Shown here: piece by piece, positions 58,231 through 64,000 of the stretch | Layout: every line of letters begins with the position of its first letter | Numbering within the stretch: position 1 is the stretch's first letter | Assembly: GCF_052118925.1 (NCBI RefSeq) | Contig: NZ_JBQKGG010000006.1 | Coordinates: 1 to 64,000 of the forward strand | Direction: 5' to 3' | DNA from: Lientehia sp934351765 | Lineage (GTDB): Bacteria > Bacillota > Clostridia > Lachnospirales > Lachnospiraceae | DNA length: 64,000 nt | Translations under genes and position numbers: made by a program | Notes under the pieces: generated by a model | Told to the model about the DNA's origin: nothing | Databases searched by the model: none | The model's input: the letters and a program-made list of their open reading frames with translations, nothing else

Positions 58231-60885
58231 TTACACATTTTCCTCTTTCAGTGTCTCCACAATATTGGCTTTTTTAATCTTCCGTGCGGAATAACGCATG
58301 GTAATTCCAACCACTGCCAGAACGCTCACGACAGCAATGAACACCTGATTCCACAGAACGTAGAAGCCGATATCTAACGCCTCTGAAACACTGCGATAGA
58401 TCAGATACATCAAGGCGATTCCGATGGGCAGCCCCCATATCAGCGCCTTCAAGCCATAAAAGAAGCTTTCGTAGGTGATCATACGACGGAACCGCTTCGG
58501 ATCCATGCCAACAGACTGGAGCATGGCATATTCCCGTTTCCGCAGCGCCATGCTGGTGGAAATCGTATTGAAAATACTGGTAACACAGATCAGCGCTGTC
58601 AGAATAATGAATCCGTAGACGAACACATTCATAAGCAACAGCATATTCTGAAACTGCTCCAAGGCACCGGTGGCATCATACACATACAGATTCCGGTTTT
58701 CATCCAGCTCATTGAGTCCTTCTCCCAGGATCTCCTTATTTTCCGCTGTCAGATAAATCTGACAGCTTTCGCTGACCTCCGTATTTTCCATGACTGCCTT
58801 CTGGGTTCGAAGCTTCAGGGCAGTTTCCATAGTTGTATACATAGTAACAGTATTGATATCACCACTGTAGCTTCCTCCCAACGGCAGTTCATCGGTCACT
58901 CCTGCCACAGGAATACTGATCGATGCCAGTTTTTCCTCCGGCTCCTTCTCAGTATCCTCAAAATGCTCCACGAACCAGAAATCTCCTGTCAGTGTATCTC
59001 CCGTTCTCAGGCTCCAGGTCTGCTTCCAGGCACGCCGTCCTTCCTTTATATCCATACGCCTGTTGATCAGGATCGCACCGCTCTGTTTCAGCAGTTCCCC
59101 GTCCGCACCGATCTTTTTTACATAGGCTTCCATGCTTTGATCATCCAATCCAATGACCTGAAGATTAAATGCGATTGTTTCCTCATGCTTTCCTCCCGTT
59201 TGCATTCCGCCGCCAAGCGTTGCCTCCTTCCGCACCTCTGGATCCAATGCTTCGGCGGATGGATAAAAGTTGTAATTCATGAAATCGGTCACTTCCATCT
59301 CCGCATATCCGGAAAGATTTCGGATCTTTTCAATGAGCTTCTCCTGCTCTTTCCTCTCCGGTTCATAGATCGATACACTGTAATCCGGATAGTTGGCCGT
59401 CTCAAGTCCGGAGGCCATCTGGTATGCGCCCTTCAGATATTCCGTGAAGGAGCTTACACTTAAATACAGAGCGATACAAAAGATCAGAGAGATGACTGTT
59501 GCACGATAACGCTTCTTATTCCTCTTTAAATTCTTAAGAGCCAATTCTCCTTCGAAGCCAAACAGCTTCCTGGTCAGCTTTGAGGTCTTCACCTGTTTTC
59601 TGCTCAGCTTAATATCGCGGTTCTGTCGGATTGCCTCGACCGGTGTGATCCTTGATGCACGTGCCGCCGGGATCCATGCAGAGACAAAGATCGTCACCAC
59701 CGCCAGGATTACCGCACCGGCAATGGCCGGCCAGGATACGATCACCCGCATGGAAACCGTCTCCATGTCCATACCGTAATTCAGCATGTCACCGATCAGC
59801 CCCTGAATACATTTTGTAACAACAAAAACGCCCAGATATCCCAAAAGCAGTCCCAGAGGAATCCCGATGACTCCCAATAAAACTGCCTCTGTAAGGACTG
59901 AATCCCGTTTCTGCTTCCGTGTGGCTCCTACACTGGCCAGCATTCCCAGATACCGGCCTCGTTCTGAAATAGAAATAGAAAAGGAGCTGTAAATCACGGC
60001 CACCGAGCCCGCTGCCACAATGAGCATCATGATCCATTTCAGCAGATTGAGCATATGGACGATGCCGGAATTTCCGGAAATCATGGAATAAGCTAACAGC
60101 GTAGTATTATTTCCGTTCAGAACTCCAAGCTCCTCTGCCACTCCATTGCTCCACGCATACATACTCTTGTCCAGATGCTTCATCTGAACTGCCGCATCCA
60201 CAGTCTCCTCTGCCGGAAGCACATCCACATCCAGCTTTGTCACCGCCAGATACCCTGCATGGGTAATATCCTCCATCCTTGTCCGGTTCATAATTCCGAC
60301 AATGGTATAGGTATGCGCAATCTGATTCTTTAAGATTTCACCCTCAGAATAATTATAATAGCTTGGAAGCTCCATCGCCTCTGTTTCCTGACTTTCCGGA
60401 AGCCAGCGGATCCCCAGATCCAGTGTCACCTGATCGCCCAGCTTCCAATCCACACCGGTGTTTTCCAGCATGTGCTCTGAGATCAGAAGCTCCTCCGGGT
60501 TTTCCGGATACCGTCCCTCCTTTAAGGGCAGCGGATAAACCTCCATGGCATTCTCATCGTATGCCTCCACGGTAATATAAGGCCGCCATTCATTCTCTCC
60601 GCCCTCCAGTACCGCATTCCCCAGCTCCTTTCGGATCAGCGTCTTCTTCACCTTATCATCCTCGGTGATCCTGCTTAGCTGCTCCTTTTTCACTTCATAA
60701 AACTCCGTGTGCCACTCGCCCTCCGAAGCAATGCAGGACTGACGCATCAGATCCAGAAAGGACGCCGCAAAGGCCGAAATCGCTGTAATTAACGCCACCG
60801 AGAGCATAATCCCAAGGATCGTCACCATGGTTCGCTTCCGATTCTCCTTCATATGCTTGACCGTCACCTTGCTTACGATATTCAT
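58231..60885 (-). CDS. FtsX-family ABC transporter permease (MacB/BceB-like)
   Basis: An 884-residue permease: an N-terminal helix (TMVTILGIMLSVALITAISA), a large extracytoplasmic domain (about 60-270), a FtsX block of three helices (near 280-420, including GMLASVGATRKQKRDSVLTEA), a second extracytoplasmic domain (about 460-760) and a C-terminal FtsX block (RKREYAMLQSVGMDPKRFRRM). This is the duplicated layout of MacB/LolE-like and YclI-type permeases used for antimicrobial peptide export or sensing. Its ATG overlaps the ATPase stop (ATGA). Together they form a two-gene exporter. Confidence 0.9.
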   Translation of the reverse strand: MNIVSKVTVKHMKENRKRTMVTILGIMLSVALITAISAFAASFLDLMRQSCIASEGEWHTEFYEVKKEQLSRITEDDKVKKTLIRKELGNAVLEGGENEWRPYITVEAYDENAMEVYPLPLKEGRYPENPEELLISEHMLENTGVDWKLGDQVTLDLGIRWLPESQETEAMELPSYYNYSEGEILKNQIAHTYTIVGIMNRTRMEDITHAGYLAVTKLDVDVLPAEETVDAAVQMKHLDKSMYAWSNGVAEELGVLNGNNTTLLAYSMISGNSGIVHMLNLLKWIMMLIVAAGSVAVIYSSFSISISERGRYLGMLASVGATRKQKRDSVLTEAVLLGVIGIPLGLLLGYLGVFVVTKCIQGLIGDMLNYGMDMETVSMRVIVSWPAIAGAVILAVVTIFVSAWIPAARASRITPVEAIRQNRDIKLSRKQVKTSKLTRKLFGFEGELALKNLKRNKKRYRATVISLIFCIALYLSVSSFTEYLKGAYQMASGLETANYPDYSVSIYEPERKEQEKLIEKIRNLSGYAEMEVTDFMNYNFYPSAEALDPEVRKEATLGGGMQTGGKHEETIAFNLQVIGLDDQSMEAYVKKIGADGELLKQSGAILINRRMDIKEGRRAWKQTWSLRTGDTLTGDFWFVEHFEDTEKEPEEKLASISIPVAGVTDELPLGGSYSGDINTVTMYTTMETALKLRTQKAVMENTEVSESCQIYLTAENKEILGEGLNELDENRNLYVYDATGALEQFQNMLLLMNVFVYGFIILTALICVTSIFNTISTSMALRKREYAMLQSVGMDPKRFRRMITYESFFYGLKALIWGLPIGIALMYLIYRSVSEALDIGFYVLWNQVFIAVVSVLAVVGITMRYSARKIKKANIVETLKEENV

Positions 60886-61613
60886 CGTACCACCTCCCGA
60901 CGCCAGCCGTCCTCCCGTACCTGGCTGCTCCGACTGGTCTGGCGCCGGTCATCAGCGATCTGGCCGTCCTCAATAGAAATAATACGATCTGCCTGGAGTG
61001 CGATCCGCTCATCATGGGTAATGATCACCAGCGTCTGATGATATTTCACATTGGATGCCTTCAGCAGCTCTATGATCTCCATACTGTTCCTGGAGTCCAG
61101 ATTTCCTGTAGGCTCATCGGCAAGCACGATCGCCGGATGATTGATCAGGGCCCGCCCGATGGACACTCTCTGCTGCTGTCCGCCGGAAAGCTGGTTTGGC
61201 AGATGCTTCAGCCGTTCTTCCAGCCCCAGGTTCTTTACCAGCTCTGCCAGATATTTCTCATCCGGCTTCTGTCCGTCCAGAAGCAGTGGCAGCGTGATAT
61301 TTTCCTTCACATCAAGGACCGGAAGCAGGTTGTAAAACTGATAGATCAGTCCGATCTGGCGGCGGCGGAAGATCGCCAGTTTTGTTTCATTCAGTTCATA
61401 GATGGGCGTTCCGTCAATGATAACCTTCCCTGAGGTAGGCGTATCCACCCCTCCCAGAATATGAAGCAGCGTCGATTTTCCGGAGCCGGACGGTCCAATG
61501 ATCGCCACAAACTCACCTTTTTCCACGGAAAACGACAAATCCTTCAGTGCATCCACCTGCGTGTCTCCGGAACCATATGTTTTACAAAGATGTTCCACCC
61601 GCAATATTTCCAT
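60882..61613 (-). CDS. ABC transporter ATPase (MacB/LolD-like)
   Basis: A 243-residue ATPase: Walker A IGPSGSGKSTLLH, Q-loop YQFYNLLP, signature QLSGGQQQRVSIGRAL, Walker B VLADEPTGNLDSR and switch His in VIITHDERIA. ATG 61613 follows AGGAGGAACAG; the longer frame (to 61700) runs through the promoter region. The C-terminal 25 residues after the core are basic. Typical partner of the FtsX permease encoded next. Confidence 0.93.
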   Translation of the reverse strand: MEILRVEHLCKTYGSGDTQVDALKDLSFSVEKGEFVAIIGPSGSGKSTLLHILGGVDTPTSGKVIIDGTPIYELNETKLAIFRRRQIGLIYQFYNLLPVLDVKENITLPLLLDGQKPDEKYLAELVKNLGLEERLKHLPNQLSGGQQQRVSIGRALINHPAIVLADEPTGNLDSRNSMEIIELLKASNVKYHQTLVIITHDERIALQADRIISIEDGQIADDRRQTSRSSQVREDGWRREVVR

Positions 61614-61702
61614 GATCTGTTCCTCCTGATTTTCTTTTTCATACCATAAAAGGCCCTTCGACGCCTTTTGTTTTCGTTTGAGTTTATCATACCATGGCAA
61701 AA

Positions 61703-61740
61703 TGACATTCCAGTGACATTTCCGGTGACATTTTTGTCAC
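61703..61740 (-). promoter_or_regulatory. TGACATT direct repeats upstream of the ABC exporter
   Basis: TGACATT occurs at 61703, 61714 and 61726 (spacing 11 and 12); the last copy is half of a palindrome GTGACA-TTTT-TGTCAC (61725-61740). About one-turn spacing is the pattern for OmpR/PhoB-type response regulators such as those controlling peptide-sensing exporters. They lie just upstream of a TATGAT -10-like box (minus strand, near 61690) that has no good -35, as expected for an activated promoter. Confidence 0.65.
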
Positions 61741-61851
61741 TTTCCCAGTGAAATTCAAAGAAATTCTGACAGACAGGACTTAACAATCCACGTTCCTTAT
61801 GCTATGATATTTTAAGATATTTAAAACCATCTGATCGGAGGGTTTCTTTTC

Positions 61852-62907
61852 ATGAAAAAATATACAGCATACGTTGGTTCTTATACTTATATCGGAAACA
61901 GCAAGGGCATTACCATTCTGGACGTTGACCCGGAAAAGGGCACCATGACCCGGCGCGGCGAAATCGATGCCAACAACGCCTCCTATGTCTCTGCTTCCCA
62001 GGACAACACCCACCTTTATTCCATCGTAGATGAGGGAATTTTAAGCTTTCGAATCAATCCTGATGGAAGCCTGGAGCCTCTTGGTACCGCAACAATCCGC
62101 GGAATGCGCGGCTGCCATATTTCCACCAACCGGGATAAAAGCTTTGTATTTGTGTCCGGCTATCATGACGGAAAGGTAACGGTTCTCCGCATGAACGAGG
62201 ATGGCAGCGTCGGCAGCATCACCGATAACTTTTACGATAAAGGCATCGGCAGCATTGCCGAACGAAATTTCCGCCCCCATATCAGCTGCTCCCGGTTAAC
62301 GCCGGATGAAAAATTTCTCTGTGTTGCCGATCTTGGAATTGACCAGATCAAGGTCTTCCACTTCAATAAAGAACTGGGCACGTTAAAACTGGCCGATGTG
62401 GTTCGCTGTGAACTGGAATCAGCCCCCCGATTCTTACGTTTTTCGCCTGATGGCCGGTTCATGTATGTGATCTGTGAGCTGAAAAACTATATTACCGTCT
62501 ATTCCTATCAGGAGAAGAACGGCCTGCCCTGTTTTGAACCGCTTCAGACCGTTTCCACCCTCGGCAGGAAGCACAGCAACGTAAACTCGGCTTCTGCCCT
62601 GCGGTTTTCTCCAGACGGAAAGCTTCTGCTCTGCTCCAACGCCGGAGACAACAGCATCGGGATCTTTGACCGGGATGAAAAGACCGGGCTTCTGTCCCAG
62701 CGTGTGGTTCTCCCCGTCAGTGGTGAATATCCCAAAGACATCGGTATGTTCCCCGGCGGAAAGTATCTCTACTCGGTCAACCATGAGACAGGAACCATGA
62801 CCTTCTTTACCTGGGTACCGGAAAAGAATTATTTTTATATGCACACGCCGCCGATCAAGATTGATCAGCCCAACTGCTGTGCATTGGTGGAGCTGCCGGA
62901 GGCATAA
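61852..62907 (+). CDS. Lactonase-family protein (6-phosphogluconolactonase-like)
   Basis: A 351-residue seven-bladed propeller of the Pgl/YbhE-type lactonase family: YVGSYTYIGNSKGITILDVD at the N-terminus, GCHISTNRDKSFVFVSGYHD, RPHISCSRLTPDEKFLCVAD and LRFSPDGRFMYVICEL (repeated RFSPDG-like units). Family members hydrolyse 6-phosphogluconolactone or related sugar lactones in the cytoplasm. CGGAGGG lies upstream of the ATG. Single gene, with a strong terminator. Substrate is assigned only by family. Confidence 0.88.
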   Translation: MKKYTAYVGSYTYIGNSKGITILDVDPEKGTMTRRGEIDANNASYVSASQDNTHLYSIVDEGILSFRINPDGSLEPLGTATIRGMRGCHISTNRDKSFVFVSGYHDGKVTVLRMNEDGSVGSITDNFYDKGIGSIAERNFRPHISCSRLTPDEKFLCVADLGIDQIKVFHFNKELGTLKLADVVRCELESAPRFLRFSPDGRFMYVICELKNYITVYSYQEKNGLPCFEPLQTVSTLGRKHSNVNSASALRFSPDGKLLLCSNAGDNSIGIFDRDEKTGLLSQRVVLPVSGEYPKDIGMFPGGKYLYSVNHETGTMTFFTWVPEKNYFYMHTPPIKIDQPNCCALVELPEA

Positions 62908-62953
62908 ACACTGCCGTGCGACTCCTTTGTATCCGCACATTCTCCTAAAATCC

Positions 62954-62988
62954 AAAAGACTGGTTACTCTCCGGGAGTCCAGTCTTTT
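62954..62988. terminator. Bidirectional terminator between lactonase and HAD genes
   Basis: AAAAGACTGG (62954-62963) pairs exactly with CCAGTCTTTT (62979-62988), with an inner ACTC/GAGT pairing. The A/T ends provide T-runs in both directions. Confidence 0.85.
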
Positions 62989-63040
62989 GTTCATTTATTC
63001 CGATCTGCCAGCATTCTTCTTTGTTTCCAGACATCAAGAT

Positions 63041-63877
63041 TTATATTCCAAGCAGTCTTCTTATCTCTTTTGCCGCTCCGTCCTCTTCGTTCGACTCCGT
63101 CACACGGCTGGCTGTCCTCAGGCATTTCTCTGTTGCATTAGCGACCGCTACTCCACAGCCGGCGAACTCCAGCATATCCGCATCGTTATCGGCATTTCCG
63201 AAGGCAGCTGTCTCCGTTTTTGAGACACCAAGCCGATCCAGCACATAGGCCAGAGCCTGTGCCTTTCCGGATTTTTCATCGGAAATCTCCAGTAATCGCG
63301 GCACAGAAGCTGTTATATATACATGAGAAACCTCCCTCTCCAACCGTTCCCAAAGCCGCCTTTTCGCATCGGGATCGGAGATCACCAGATCCAGGCTGTC
63401 CAGATGTTCCAGGTGTTCCTCCAGAAATGCTTCAAAATCCTCGCATGGTTTTCTGGTGGCACGGATATAGGCAACGGCCCGTGAATCAGCTTCATAATGC
63501 TCCGGGTGCTTTACATAATCAGCCGCTCCATAGGCAATTCCATCCACAAATGCCTCAAACACCGGAGTCTTCAGTTCGTTTTCGGCAATCTCCAGAATCT
63601 GCTGTACTGCCTCTTTCTGTAATTTGTGGACACAGAGGCAGGAAGCATCCGAGACGCGATACACTGCCGCTCCGTTGGACGTGATAGCATATTCGATCCC
63701 GGGGATCTCCAGCACGGACGCCGGAAGCGTATCGTAAGCCCGTCCGCTGGCAACTACTACATGGATTCCCGCCGCAATGGCTGCTTCCAGGGTTTCTCTG
63801 GCATACACGCTCAGCTTTCCCTGAGCATTCAAAAGCGTCCCGTCAAGATCAAGTGCAATACATCTGTACTGATTCAT
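63041..63877 (-). CDS. Cof-type HAD hydrolase
   Basis: A 278-residue HAD subfamily IIB phosphatase. Motif I ALDLDGTLLNAQGKLS, motif II VVVASGRAYDTL, the conserved Lys within SDEKSGKAQALAYVLDRLG, and motif IV AAFGNADNDADMLEFAGCG. A cap domain lies between motifs II and III. It hydrolyses small phosphorylated metabolites. AGGAGAAAC precedes the ATG, 18 bases after the upstream gene's stop, so the two are likely co-transcribed. Confidence 0.92.
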   Translation of the reverse strand: MNQYRCIALDLDGTLLNAQGKLSVYARETLEAAIAAGIHVVVASGRAYDTLPASVLEIPGIEYAITSNGAAVYRVSDASCLCVHKLQKEAVQQILEIAENELKTPVFEAFVDGIAYGAADYVKHPEHYEADSRAVAYIRATRKPCEDFEAFLEEHLEHLDSLDLVISDPDAKRRLWERLEREVSHVYITASVPRLLEISDEKSGKAQALAYVLDRLGVSKTETAAFGNADNDADMLEFAGCGVAVANATEKCLRTASRVTESNEEDGAAKEIRRLLGI

Positions 63878-63895
63878 AGTTTCTCCTCCGTCCCA

Positions 63896-64000
63896 TTATC
63901 TGCGGATCACCGCAATCGCTTCTCCCACATTTCCCACACCGATAAGCCGGATTCCGTTCTGAGTCTGGTTCATTTTGTTCAGGCACACCCTGGGCAGCAT
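63896..64000 (-). CDS. radA: Probable RadA/Sms DNA repair protein, C-terminal end (partial)
   Basis: Only the last 34 codons are in the window. The frame open from 64000 reads LPRVCLNKMN, then GIRLIGVGNVGEAIAVIRR before a TAA at 63898-63896. The motif LP-x-x-C/N-L...GI-x-L-IGV-x-x-x-x-EA-I is typical of the end of the Lon-like domain of RadA, the ATPase aiding homologous recombination. The fragment is short, so another Lon-like C-terminus cannot be excluded. It precedes the HAD gene in the same direction. Confidence 0.55.
   Translation of the reverse strand: MLPRVCLNKMNQTQNGIRLIGVGNVGEAIAVIRR

Overview
The window reads as chromosomal DNA of an anaerobic Gram-positive gut-type bacterium of the Clostridia, most likely a Lachnospiraceae member. 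The basis is indirect: AGGAGG-type ribosome binding sites almost everywhere, lipoproteins with Firmicutes lipoboxes, a ferredoxin/hybrid-cluster-protein pair under a Crp/Fnr regulator, an AGCS alanine symporter and moderate GC. No rRNA is present, so the species cannot be named.

Layout. (1) 1-9 kb is an AT-rich accessory island: IS21-type end repeats, two decayed tyrosine recombinases, a three-gene operon of unknown function (5727 to 603, minus strand) whose first gene is split by a complete IS3-family element, an iteron-like TTTAACGAT array, a small HTH protein and a Schlafen/AlbA_2-type ATP-binding protein. (2) 8.9-12 kb: Crp/Fnr regulator divergent from ferredoxin and hcp. (3) 12.1-20.7 kb, minus strand: a type III restriction-modification operon (extra nuclease-like protein, Mod, Res) that runs by a 4-base overlap into a solute-binding lipoprotein and a hybrid histidine kinase. 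(4) 20.9-22.4 kb: an AT-rich orphan radical SAM gene with its own operator-like palindrome and terminator. (5) 22.5-30.5 kb, minus strand: a compact operon-like run coding for a ClpX-like AAA+ protein, a DnaB-like RecA-fold ATPase, an unknown protein, a phosphoribosyltransferase-like protein, an unknown helical protein, a pyruvate-kinase-C-like protein, a NifX-FKBP fusion and a YgjP-type metallopeptidase. (6) 31-42.5 kb: housekeeping and transport genes (purine permease, TrpXYZ-type ABC importer, Hpt protein, tRNA-Ala and tRNA-Trp, AGCS symporter, MBL hydrolase, GDPD, HAD phosphatase, aroC). (7) 42.6-58.1 kb: a 13-gene catabolic operon (shikimate-dehydrogenase-like, M29/NicX-like, class V aminotransferase, complete LivKHMGF transporter, SDR, TIM-barrel isomerase, FG-GAP-like protein, class I aminotransferase, D-2-hydroxyacid dehydrogenase, HpcH aldolase) divergent from a LacI regulator, with three matching operators between them. 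(8) 58.2-64 kb: a MacB/FtsX-type ABC exporter preceded by response-regulator-like direct repeats, a lactonase-family protein, a Cof-type HAD phosphatase and the 3' end of a probable radA.

The strongest candidates for something undescribed are the AAA+/DnaB-like/PRTase-like operon (region 5) and the IS-interrupted three-gene membrane module (region 1). The reconstruction of the IS-split gene is direct from the sequence: removing the IS and one copy of the AAAT duplication restores one uninterrupted 151-codon frame. The type III operon is also odd: the Res nuclease motif carries Arg where Lys is expected, while the extra gene carries an intact D...ExK motif.
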